From: Phytohabitans flavus
GTDB lineage: Bacteria; Actinomycetota; Actinomycetes; Mycobacteriales; Micromonosporaceae
Length of the DNA stretch: 64,000 nucleotides
Direction: 5' to 3'
Assembly: GCF_011764545.1 (NCBI RefSeq)
Contig: NZ_AP022870.1
Span: 7,942,001 to 8,006,000, forward strand
Shown: positions 1 to 7,292 of the stretch, one piece after another
Layout of the letters: each line of letters opens with the position of its first letter
Position numbering within the stretch: the stretch's first letter is position 1
Translations under genes and position numbers: made by a program
The notes under the pieces: generated by a model
What the model was told of the DNA's origin: nothing
Databases searched by the model: none
Seen by the model: the letters and a program-made list of their open reading frames with translations, nothing else

Positions 1-1560
1 CTCGGGTACCCGGAAGCCGATCGTCAGCGGTACCACCGGCGCGTCCGGCTTGCCGAGGTGACGCAGCGACTCACGCCAGTCCGTGGCGGCCCACGGTGCG
101 GTGCCCTGCGCGAGGTCGCCGAGGAGGGTGATCGAGCCGTGCTCGCTGCGGCGGGCGATCGCGCGGCACTGCATGGCGGAAAGGTCCTGCGCCTCGTCGA
201 GCACCACGTGGCCGAAGCCGGTGGGGCGCTCGATCAGCCCGGCCGCCTCGTCCAGCAGTACCGCGTCGGCCGCGCTCCACCGCGCCGCCTTGGGGGTACG
301 CGCCGGCTTCGTCCACAGTAGAGCCGCCTGCTCGTCTGGCGTGAGCGCGTCGCCGGCCGCGCGGGCGAGCCTCTCGGGGTCGGCGAGGAGGCCGTACACA
401 AGTCCTTCTGGCGTAGCGGCCGGCCACACCGCGTCCAGAAACTCCGTCACCGGCTTGACCCGCGCCATCCGCCGCAGCCACGCGTCGCCCGGCGAGTCGC
501 CGCGGCGGGCCTCGCTCTGCCGCTGGAGGAGACCGACGACACGGGCGCGCACCCGCTCGCGGCCCGTCTCGTACGGCAGCCCTTCCCGGCGCGCCTCGTC
601 GACGACACGGCGCAGTGGCTCCTCGGCGATGCGCCAGCGGTACGAGCCGTCGGAGACCACGATCGGCGCATCGGGCTTGCGGATGTTGCCCCACAGCGCG
701 CGGTGCAGTACGCCGGCCATCCGCTCGTCGTGCTTGAGCGCGGCCACCTCGGGCAGATCGCTCGCGCGTACCGGCACGCGCGTGATCAGGTTCTCCAGCG
801 TGGTCTGCGCCACCTCGACCTCGCCGAGCGCGGGCAGGACAGCGGAGATGTACGACAGGAACGCCCGGTTGGGTCCCACGATGAGCACGCCGTTGCGGCG
901 CAGCCGCTCGCGGTGCAGGTACAGCAGGTAGGCGGCCCGGTGCAGCCCGACCGCGGTCTTGCCCGTGCCCGGCGCCCCCTGCACGCAGATCGAGTCGGCC
1001 AGGTCCGCGCGAACGAGTTCGTCCTGCTCCGGCTGGATGGTGGCGACGATGTCCCGCATCGGCCCCACACGTGGCCGCTCGATCTCCGCGGTCAGGATGC
1101 GGCTGGCGGTGCCGAGCTCCTCGCCCCGGTCGAGATGCTCGTCCTCGAAGCTGGTCAGGACACCACCGCTGTACCCGAAGCGGCGCCGCACGTGCACGTC
1201 CTGCGGGTCGCGGACGCTGGCCCGGTAGAAGGCCCGCGAGATCGGCGCCCGCCAGTCGAGCACCATCGGCTCGCCGGTCGCGTCCACGACGTGCCGCCGT
1301 CCGATGTGGTGGTCGCTCTCGGTGAAGTGCAGCCGCCCGAAGAAGAGCGGCGTGTCGGGGTTGTCGGCCAGCTCGGCCACCCGGCGGGAGAGCTCCCGCC
1401 CAAGCGTCTCGGCCGCGTACGAGTCGCCGGCAACCTGGTCGCCGGTCGCGAATAGGGACTCGGCCCGCTCCCGCATCCGCCGGAGCGCCACCCGGGAGGC
1501 GGCCAAATGTTGTTGTTCGGCAGTGAGCTCGGTGTCCAGATCCTGTGCGGGCACGGTCAT
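1..1560 (-). CDS. HelD/HelR-type superfamily 1 helicase (5' part, runs off the window)
   Basis: An uninterrupted minus-strand frame starts at ATG 1560 and is still open at base 1, giving the first 520 residues. A Walker A motif (GAPGTGKTA) lies near residue 200 after the N-terminal arm, and a motif II-like VVLDEAQDLS is seen near residue 460, so this is a UvrD/Rep-like superfamily 1 ATPase. The Walker A sits far into the protein behind an N-terminal segment, as in the HelD/HelR proteins that bind RNA polymerase and release stalled complexes; in some actinobacteria this gives rifamycin tolerance. UvrD or Rep proper would carry Walker A close to the N-terminus. The C-terminal helicase motifs lie outside the window. 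Family assignment is good; the rifamycin role is inference from relatives. Confidence 0.85.
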   Translation of the reverse strand, partial: MTVPAQDLDTELTAEQQHLAASRVALRRMRERAESLFATGDQVAGDSYAAETLGRELSRRVAELADNPDTPLFFGRLHFTESDHHIGRRHVVDATGEPMVLDWRAPISRAFYRASVRDPQDVHVRRRFGYSGGVLTSFEDEHLDRGEELGTASRILTAEIERPRVGPMRDIVATIQPEQDELVRADLADSICVQGAPGTGKTAVGLHRAAYLLYLHRERLRRNGVLIVGPNRAFLSYISAVLPALGEVEVAQTTLENLITRVPVRASDLPEVAALKHDERMAGVLHRALWGNIRKPDAPIVVSDGSYRWRIAEEPLRRVVDEARREGLPYETGRERVRARVVGLLQRQSEARRGDSPGDAWLRRMARVKPVTEFLDAVWPAATPEGLVYGLLADPERLARAAGDALTPDEQAALLWTKPARTPKAARWSAADAVLLDEAAGLIERPTGFGHVVLDEAQDLSAMQCRAIARRSEHGSITLLGDLAQGTAPWAATDWRESLRHLGKPDAPVVPLTIGFRVPE

Positions 1561-1739
1561 CCTTCAGCAGTCGGATTTTGAGACCGCTCGCGTATCCAGG
1601 GGCGCTCGTTTGACCCCGGCGCGTAGGGACGCCCGATGCGGTGCATTCTCACCACGGCCGTCAAGCGAAGGTTCGACGCTACCCGCCTCCCACCAGCCAT
1701 TCCACCCAATTAGACAGGCGACACGGTGGCGCTCGCGCT

Positions 1740-1766
1740 CGTGACTTAATAATATCCTTAACATGG
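1740..1766 (+). promoter_or_regulatory. AT-rich promoter-like stretch
   Basis: The 283 bases between the divergent helicase and XRE genes contain one conspicuous AT-rich island (TTAATAATATCC) in otherwise GC-rich DNA. It is the natural place for a promoter for the downstream regulators. No clean -35/-10 pair can be assigned. A short frame ending in the XRE start (ATGA overlap at 1844) codes for nothing recognisable. Confidence 0.3.
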
Positions 1767-1843
1767 GGAGGTGACCGCACGGAGTGGGAGATCCTGATGA
1801 CCGATCAGGTGGAAGCTGAAGGAACGGCAGGGGGAGATTGGCG

Positions 1844-2164
1844 ATGAGCGGCGTTAAGCGGTGGCGCGACACCGACCACCTGGCGCGCGCGGTGGAGACG
1901 GCGGGTGGCCAGGAGACGTTTGATGCCTCTGTCGGCGAGATGCTCGACGAGGCTCGCGGCTGGCGCCTCGCCGAGCTGCGCAAGCGGCGTGGCATGACCC
2001 AGGACCAGGTGGCCTCCCGCATGGGTGTGTCGGTCGCGCGTGTCTCCCAGATAGAAGCGGGTGCCGTCTCCACGCAGGACGTCCTCGGCCGCTACATCGC
2101 TGCCCTCGGCGGCACGCTGAAGCTGATCGCGGACTTCGGTGACGAGCAGCTCAAGGTCGCGTAG
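1844..2164 (+). CDS. XRE-family helix-turn-helix regulator
   Basis: The product is 106 residues. The second half is a classic Cro/CI-type helix-turn-helix (LAELRKRRGMTQDQVASRMG, then VSVARVSQIEAG), as in HigA-type antitoxins and small phage-like repressors. The ATG at 1844 is chosen over an in-frame TTG at 1838 because the purine run GGGGGAG sits 8-9 nt upstream of it. No RelE/HigB toxin gene is present next to it, so an antitoxin role cannot be claimed. It is probably a DNA-binding regulator, perhaps of itself, and it lies just upstream of and close to the ArsR-like gene. Confidence 0.8.
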   Translation: MSGVKRWRDTDHLARAVETAGGQETFDASVGEMLDEARGWRLAELRKRRGMTQDQVASRMGVSVARVSQIEAGAVSTQDVLGRYIAALGGTLKLIADFGDEQLKVA

Positions 2165-2177
2165 GGCGCTGCACGAA

Positions 2178-2759
2178 GTGGCGGAGCAGCAGGAGCAGCA
2201 GCGGATAACGATCACGGACCCGCAGGTGATGCGGGCCCTCGCGCACCCGGCGCGGCTGGCGATCATGGAAGAGCTGGGGACCGGTGGTGGGGGGTTGACC
2301 GCTACCGAGGCGGCGGAGGTGGCTGGCCTGTCGCCCAGCGCGACCAGCTACCACCTGCGTGCGCTGGCGCGGTACGGGCTTGTCGAGGAGGCGCCGAGCC
2401 GTGGGGACGCACGGGAGCGGGTCTGGCGCAGCACGGTCCACTCCTGGCAGGTGGACTCCGGGGCGTCAGACGACCCGGAGACGCAGGCGGCCGAGGGGGC
2501 GCTGGTCGACGCGTACCTCGCACGGGAGGTCGAGCGGATCCGCGACTGGCGTGCCCGGGCGGGGGACGAGCCGGCGGAGTGGTCGTCGGCCGCGCTGATG
2601 AGCGAGTCGGTGCTGCTGCTTAGCGCCGACGAGCTGAAGTCGTTCAACGACGAGGTGTTGCGGCTGATCGAGCCGTACAAGCGGCGGCACCGCATCGCCG
2701 CTCCACCGGAGGGGGCGCGGACCGTGGTCGTCACGTACAAGGCGGTGCCGCTCGACTGA
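2178..2759 (+). CDS. ArsR-like winged-helix transcriptional regulator
   Basis: A 193-residue protein with an N-terminal winged helix (ALAHPARLAIMEELG; helix pair around LTATEAAEVAGLSPSATSYH; wing RYGLVEEAP) followed by a helical C-terminal domain without metal-binding cysteines. Proteins of this build (HTH_20/ArsR-like) commonly sit directly upstream of an MFS exporter in actinobacteria and repress it. The frame is open from GTG 2139, overlapping the XRE gene. GTG 2178 is preferred because it starts just before the conserved core, but neither start has a strong ribosome-binding site. The exporter follows 45 nt downstream with a palindrome at its start, consistent with control by this protein (inference). 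Confidence 0.82.
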   Translation: MAEQQEQQRITITDPQVMRALAHPARLAIMEELGTGGGGLTATEAAEVAGLSPSATSYHLRALARYGLVEEAPSRGDARERVWRSTVHSWQVDSGASDDPETQAAEGALVDAYLAREVERIRDWRARAGDEPAEWSSAALMSESVLLLSADELKSFNDEVLRLIEPYKRRHRIAAPPEGARTVVVTYKAVPLD

Positions 2760-2792
2760 ACCCAAAGGCTTGCCCGAGCAGATGTGAAGCAT

Positions 2793-2805
2793 TACTTTCG
2801 AAGTA
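2793..2805. promoter_or_regulatory. Palindrome TACTT-TCG-AAGTA at the MFS start codon
   Basis: A 13-bp inverted repeat with 5-bp arms and a 3-base centre ends on the A of the exporter ATG at 2805. It lies in the gap between the ArsR-like regulator and the MFS gene, where an operator for the neighbouring regulator would be expected. No Shine-Dalgarno sequence precedes the ATG, so the transcript could be leaderless or very short-leadered. Function is inference. Confidence 0.4.
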
Positions 2806-4103
2806 TGTCTTTCGCATCTGCGGACCCGTCGCGTTCAGCTGGGGGTTGGCGGGACGTCTACCTCGCGGCCGGCGCACGTGGGATCTCGACCTGCGGTGAC
2901 TTCCTCGCCGCGACGGCCCTCGCGCTCGCTCTCCACTCGGCGGGCGCGGGCGGGCTGGCCGTCTCCGGGCTGATGCTGGCGGCGGTCCTGCCGCTCGTCG
3001 TTCTGGCGCCGCTCGCCGGGCGACTCGCCGACCGTGTGGACAGCCGCACCCTGCTGGTCGGGGCGGGTGCCGGCCAGGCGGCGATCTGTGTCGCGCTGGC
3101 GTACGCCGATGGCACCGCACTGATCATCGCGCTGGTGGCGCTGCTGGCCTGCGGGCTCGCGGTGACCCAGCCGACGATCGCCGCGCTGCTGCCGGAGATG
3201 GTGCGGCGGGACGACCTGCCCCGGGCCACGGCCGTCAACCAGACCGCCGGGTCGGTCGGCGCGCTGGTCGGGCCCGCGCTCGCCGGCCTGCTCGTCGGGG
3301 AGTTCGGCACGAGGATCCCGCTGCTCGTCGACGGTGCGAGCTATCTCGCCCTCATCGCGGCGGGACTTCTCGTGCGTACCAGAAGAAACGCTGGAACTGG
3401 CGCGAAGCCGGCAGCAGCCGGCGGTGCTCGCGACGCGTGGCGGCTGCGCCGGGATCCGATGGTGGTGGCGGTGATCGCGGCCGTCGCCGCGACGGTGGCC
3501 GGGGTTGGCGCGGTGAACGTCGTGGAGATCTTCTTCGTCCGGGAGACGCTGGGCGCCTCGACGACCGCGTTCGGGCTGGTCCAGGCTGCGTGGACGGCCG
3601 GCATGCTGGGCGGCGCCTGGCTGCTGGCCCGATCCGCCAAGCGGGCCGCCGACGACGGGGCGCTGGTCAACGGGCTGGTGCTGATGCTCGGGCTGTGCTG
3701 CCTGGCGGTGCTGGCCGGCGCGGCCGTGCCCGCTGTCGGGTGGCTCGTTCCGCTCTGGCTGGCCGGCGGCGTGCTCAACGGCGGCCTCAGTGTCTTCCTC
3801 GCGATGGTGATGGCTCGCCGGGTGCCGGCGGAGGCGCGCGGGCGGGCGTTCGCGGTGCTGGGGGCGGCGGTCCAGGGTGCCGGCATGCTCGGGTACCTGG
3901 CCGGCGGGCTGCTGCTGGGGAGCTTCGCGCCGCGCCCGCTGGTCGCCGCGTGCGGGCTCGCCGGCCTTGTCGTCGTCGCTCTGGTGGCGGTGCCGGTCGC
4001 GCGTGCGGTACGGAGGGAACGAAACGGGCAACGGGGGCAGAACGGGGAGCAGGCGCCGCGCCGGGACGATGCGGCGTGGACCACTTCTGCGACATCCGCC
4101 TGA
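2805..4103 (+). CDS. MFS transporter (DHA3/EntS-like exporter)
   Basis: A 432-residue hydrophobic protein with about twelve predicted membrane segments. The loop after TM2 (LAGRLADRVDSRTLL) matches the MFS motif A region, and the sequence pattern (QPTIAALLPEMVRRDDLPRATAVNQTAGSVG in two parts) is that of the DHA3-type drug/siderophore exporters. The substrate cannot be told. ATG 2805 is chosen; a GTG at 2784 in frame is possible. It follows the ArsR-like gene and probably forms a regulator-exporter pair with it. The C-terminal tail after the last membrane segment is hydrophilic and charged. mqnA follows in the same direction after 34 nt, but nothing suggests a functional link. Confidence 0.87.
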   Translation: MSFASADPSRSAGGWRDVYLAAGARGISTCGDFLAATALALALHSAGAGGLAVSGLMLAAVLPLVVLAPLAGRLADRVDSRTLLVGAGAGQAAICVALAYADGTALIIALVALLACGLAVTQPTIAALLPEMVRRDDLPRATAVNQTAGSVGALVGPALAGLLVGEFGTRIPLLVDGASYLALIAAGLLVRTRRNAGTGAKPAAAGGARDAWRLRRDPMVVAVIAAVAATVAGVGAVNVVEIFFVRETLGASTTAFGLVQAAWTAGMLGGAWLLARSAKRAADDGALVNGLVLMLGLCCLAVLAGAAVPAVGWLVPLWLAGGVLNGGLSVFLAMVMARRVPAEARGRAFAVLGAAVQGAGMLGYLAGGLLLGSFAPRPLVAACGLAGLVVVALVAVPVARAVRRERNGQRGQNGEQAPRRDDAAWTTSATSA

Positions 4104-4137
4104 TTCCTGACGCCTACCGGCCGATACGGTGGGGATC

Positions 4138-4977
4138 ATGAGGCGCCCACGAGTCGGCCACATCCAGTTCCTCAACTGCCTGCCGATCTACTGGGGCCTC
4201 ATGCGGTCCGGTGCTCTCATCGACGTCGACCTGCATAAGGACTCGCCCGACCGGCTCAGCGCCGCGCTCGTCGCAGGTGATCTGGACATCGGGCCGATCT
4301 CGCTGGTCGAGTACCTGCGCAACGCCGACGACCTGCTGCTCCTGCCCGACCTCGCGGTCGGCAGCGACGGGCCGGTGCTCTCGGTCAACGTGGTCTCCAC
4401 CCGCCCGCTGCCCGACCTCGACGGTGCCAAGGTGGCGCTCGGCTCGACCTCGCGCACGGGCGTGCTGCTCGCCCAGATGCTGCTCGCCGACCGGTACGGC
4501 GCCGAGCCTGAGTACTTCAGCTGCCCGCCCGACCTCACCCAGATGCTGCTGGAGGCGGACGCCGGCGTGCTGATCGGCGACGTGGCGCTGCGCGCGCTGT
4601 ACGAGGCGCCCCGCCGCGGCCTTTCCGTCACCGACCTCGGCCAGGCGTGGCGGGAGTGGACCGGCCTGCCGATGGTCTTCGCGGTGTGGGCGGTGCGCCG
4701 CGACTTCGCCGCCGACCACCCGGGCGTGGTCAAGGAGGTACACGAGTCGTTCCTGCACTCGCGCGACCTCTGCCTCTCTGAGCTCGACGAGGTGGCGGCG
4801 AGCGCCGCGCGCTGGGAGCCCTTCGACGCGGCCACACTGGCCTCGTACTTCCGGGTGCTGGACTTTTCGCTCGGCGACCGCCAGGTCGGCGGGCTGCGCG
4901 AGTTCGCCCGGCGGGCGGCCGAGCGGGGCGACGTGCCGCCACTGCCCGCCGAAGGTCCGGCGTTCTTCAGCTCTTGA
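4138..4977 (+). CDS. mqnA: Chorismate dehydratase MqnA (futalosine pathway)
   Basis: A 279-residue protein of the MqnA/MqnD periplasmic-binding-protein-like fold. It begins MRRPRVGHIQFLNCLPIYWG, the typical MqnA opening (VGxIxFLNxxPIYxG), followed by the DIGPISLVEYLRN and GSTSRTGVLLAQMLL regions that line the substrate pocket. MqnA converts chorismate to 3-enolpyruvylbenzoate, the first step of the futalosine route to menaquinone, in the cytoplasm. ATG 4138 has GTGGGG just upstream. mqnC lies 4 kb downstream; mqnB, mqnD and mqnE are not in the window. The 3' end overlaps the convergent serine-hydrolase gene by 11 bases. Confidence 0.93.
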   Translation: MRRPRVGHIQFLNCLPIYWGLMRSGALIDVDLHKDSPDRLSAALVAGDLDIGPISLVEYLRNADDLLLLPDLAVGSDGPVLSVNVVSTRPLPDLDGAKVALGSTSRTGVLLAQMLLADRYGAEPEYFSCPPDLTQMLLEADAGVLIGDVALRALYEAPRRGLSVTDLGQAWREWTGLPMVFAVWAVRRDFAADHPGVVKEVHESFLHSRDLCLSELDEVAASAARWEPFDAATLASYFRVLDFSLGDRQVGGLREFARRAAERGDVPPLPAEGPAFFSS

Positions 4978-5901
4978 GCTGGCTGGCCACGTCCCGGCAG
5001 ATCTTGGCGCCGTACTCGTAGCCGAGGCTGACCGGGTACCGGGTCATCACGCCCATCGTCCAGCCGTCGCCGATCGCGAGGCAGTTGACGTGCCACTCAC
5101 CGAGCGCGTCGCGGGTCACCCAGCCGTTCTTGATCGCGATGCTCTTCTGGGTGCTCGCCGGGAACGCCTTCCGGATCCCGAAGTCACCGACCCCGCGCAC
5201 CGCGCGCATCTCGCTGAGCAGCCACTTCGTCCACTTCGGACCGGCGGCGCGGCCGTCCGCGATGCAGACGCCCAGCCGGGCGGTGTCGCGGGGGAGAGCC
5301 GGGTGTTGCTCCACATGTTCTTGTACCCGCTGCTGTCGGTCAGCTTGCACGTCTTGATGAGCCGCCCGATCGAGGCGGAGCCACCGACCGCCTCCCAGAG
5401 CGACTGCGCCGCCTCGTTGTCGCTGTCCCGGATCATGATCGTGAGCTGCTGCATGCGGGCCGCGCTTGGCGTCTGTCCGCTCTCCGCGGCCCGGCGCAGG
5501 TAGTCCGCCCCGATCCACGACTTGATCAGTGAGGCGGTCGTATTGGTCTCGCTCATGTTGGACGAGCCGTAGATCTTGCCGGTGCGACGGTCGATCATCG
5601 CCCACGACCACCAGCCGCTGGCCTTGATCGTGACCTTGCCGGCGTGTACGGCCAGCGGCTTGAGCGTCGGCGACGGCGTGGGCGATGCCGACAGCGATGG
5701 AGTCGGCTCGGCCGAGGCGGGCCCTGACCCGGATGCCGATGGGGCCGGCGGGGTGGCGCTCTCCCATCGCGAGGCAGCCTCCGCGGCGAGCGGGGAGCCG
5801 GGCAGCGTACGCAGGCCGACACCGGCGAGCGCCACGCCCATCAGCGCCATCGCACCGAGCAGCCACCACATCCACCGGCCGCCTTGCCGCCTTGCCGTCA
5901 T
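4967..5901 (-). CDS. Exported class-A beta-lactamase-like serine hydrolase, frameshifted in this sequence
   Basis: Starts at ATG 5901 behind a good GGAGGT site. An N-terminal membrane/signal segment (residues 9-31) and a Ser/Pro-rich linker lead to a beta-lactamase-like domain with SLIK (about residues 124-127) and SDN (about 160-162). In the five-base G run at 5290-5294 the frame shifts. Adding one base restores RLSPRDTARLGV, matching the paralogue next door, and continues through the AIKNGW motif to the stop at 4967, for 311 residues in all. These are the Ser-x-x-Lys, SDN and K-x-G boxes of class A beta-lactamases and DD-peptidase-like proteins. The true substrate is unknown; a cell-wall role is as likely as antibiotic hydrolysis. 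The lesion fits a sequencing error shared by several genes here. Confidence 0.75.
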
Positions 5902-5906
5902 TTCGA

Positions 5907-6851
5907 CTACCTCCGGACGAGCTGTTCGGTGATGGTGCGGCAGACGTTGGCGCCGTAGTCGAGACCGTGCTCGGCGGGGTAGCGGAGCATTATCGCGAGC
6001 ACCCAGTCGTCGGCCACGGCCAGGCAGTTGACGTGCCAGTTGCCGTCGGCCCAGATCGACGTCCAGCCGTTTTTGATCGCGACGCCCTGCTGGACGATCT
6101 CGTCGGGGAGGCCGTCGATGATGCCCCACCGGCCGCCGGCCGACTTCTCGTGCTGGTCCTTCGTCGCGGTCGTGCCGCGGACGAGCGTCATCTCGTTGAG
6201 CACCCACGCCGTCCACTTCGGCCCGGCGGCGGTGCCGTTCTTGACGCACTCGCCCAGCCGCACCGCGTCGCGCGGGGACATCTGGGTGTAGCTCCACCAG
6301 CCCGACCGGCCGATGCTCGTCTCGGTCATCCCGCACATAGAGATCATTCGCTGGACGACCTCGTCGCCGCCGCCGGCCAGGTACAGCGACTGGGCCGCGT
6401 CGTTGTCGCTGTCGCGGATCGCCGCGCTCGCCTGCGCCAGTCGCTCGGTCGAGGGCTCGGGGGTGCGGCGGAGGTAGTCCGCGACGAGCCAAATTTTGAT
6501 CATCGACTCGGTCGAGCTCGTCGCGGTCATGTTGTCCGAGCCGGCGATGGCCCCGGTCTGGCGGTCGAGCAGGGCCCAAGCGGCAAACCCGTCGACGGAG
6601 ACCTCGACCGGGCCGGCGGCGAGCGTGGGCACGGGAGCCTCCGGCGACGCAGACGGCGAAGCGGACCGCGGCAGTGTCGCGGATGGGGACGGCACAGCGC
6701 CACCCGCGCCGGCGCCATTGGCGGCCGGCGTCGCGGGGTCGTCGCCCCGGCGCGCGAACACGGCGGGGGCGGCGAATAGGGCTACGGCGCCGATTAAGAG
6801 AGTGGCGACCGCGAGCACCATTGCGCGAAAACGCATGGGGGACTTTTCCAT
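5907..6851 (-). CDS. Exported class-A beta-lactamase-like serine hydrolase
   Basis: A 314-residue intact paralogue of the gene that follows it 5 nt downstream on the same strand. The N-terminus has a signal peptide (hydrophobic core about 9-30, possible cleavage after AVFA), then a Ser/Pro/Ala-rich linker to about residue 80. The catalytic domain keeps SMIK (116-119), SDN (148-150) and IKNGW near residue 263, so all three active-site boxes are present. The fold suggests a beta-lactamase or peptidoglycan-related serine hydrolase outside the membrane; the substrate is not predictable. ATG 6851 and ATG 6836 are both possible, with a GGAAAAG run favouring 6836. The pair looks like a recent tandem duplication forming a two-gene operon. 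Confidence 0.85.
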   Translation of the reverse strand: MEKSPMRFRAMVLAVATLLIGAVALFAAPAVFARRGDDPATPAANGAGAGGAVPSPSATLPRSASPSASPEAPVPTLAAGPVEVSVDGFAAWALLDRQTGAIAGSDNMTATSSTESMIKIWLVADYLRRTPEPSTERLAQASAAIRDSDNDAAQSLYLAGGGDEVVQRMISMCGMTETSIGRSGWWSYTQMSPRDAVRLGECVKNGTAAGPKWTAWVLNEMTLVRGTTATKDQHEKSAGGRWGIIDGLPDEIVQQGVAIKNGWTSIWADGNWHVNCLAVADDWVLAIMLRYPAEHGLDYGANVCRTITEQLVRR

Positions 6852-7022
6852 TTGGGTCAGTGCCGGGGAGTAACCGTGAGGAGTCTACGGCTCCAAACCT
6901 GGCGCGTCAGGGCCCGGAGCTGCGGATTCTCCCTGGCTGGCACTGTTTTCAGTGCTTATGGACCAATAGATTCCGGTATTGCCGAAGAGTCCGTGACGTG
7001 GCTCACTCCGCATTGGATACCT

Positions 7023-7044
7023 AAAGTAATTGTCCAGTTACTTT
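7023..7044. repeat. Inverted repeat AAAGTAA-N8-TTACTTT
   Basis: Seven-base perfect arms separated by eight bases lie just before the PaaE-like remnant, in the gap that follows the divergent serine hydrolase start (6852-7067). It could be an operator left from a former promoter region, or a weak hairpin. The rest of this gap shows nothing recognisable. Confidence 0.35.
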
Positions 7045-7067
7045 CCGCGTCACTGCCCTGGCCGTCG

Positions 7068-7292
7068 AGCCGGTTCACCATCGTGTACGACAACCGGTAC
7101 GCGCGCAGCGTCATGTTCGCCGAGGAACTGGCCGACCTGAAGGATGTCCACCCGGAGCGGCTGCACGTGGTGCACGTGCTCTCCCGGGAGCCGCAGGAGG
7201 CGCGGCTGCTATCCGGCCGGATCGACGCGGCAAGGCTGGCCGAGCTGCTGTAGACGCTGGTGCCGGCGGAGCGGATCGACTACGACGCCTGA
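7068..7292 (+). pseudogene. Remnant of a PaaE-like oxidoreductase (FNR-type domain)
   Basis: From about 7068 the frame reads SRFTIVYDNRYARSVMF, then AEELADLKDVHPERLHVVHV and LSREPQEARLLSGRID. This is the NAD-binding segment of the phenylacetyl-CoA epoxidase reductase subunit (PaaE) and related ferredoxin reductases. There is no FAD-binding N-terminal domain and no [2Fe-2S] ferredoxin C-terminus. After RLAELL an in-frame TAG (7251-7253) interrupts, and family-like sequence continues (TLVPAERIDYDA) to TGA 7290-7292. No other paa genes are in the window. It is a truncated relic that cannot make a working enzyme. The 3' end overlaps the convergent membrane-protein gene by 13 bases. Confidence 0.72.

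Noticed and set aside
2835..4175. A 446-codon minus-strand frame opposite the MFS gene
   Set aside because: Composition is Arg/Gln/Pro-rich without membrane or domain features; the MFS frame is the coding one.
7068..7292. PaaE-like fragment as a functional small protein
   Set aside because: It lacks FAD and ferredoxin domains and carries an in-frame stop.
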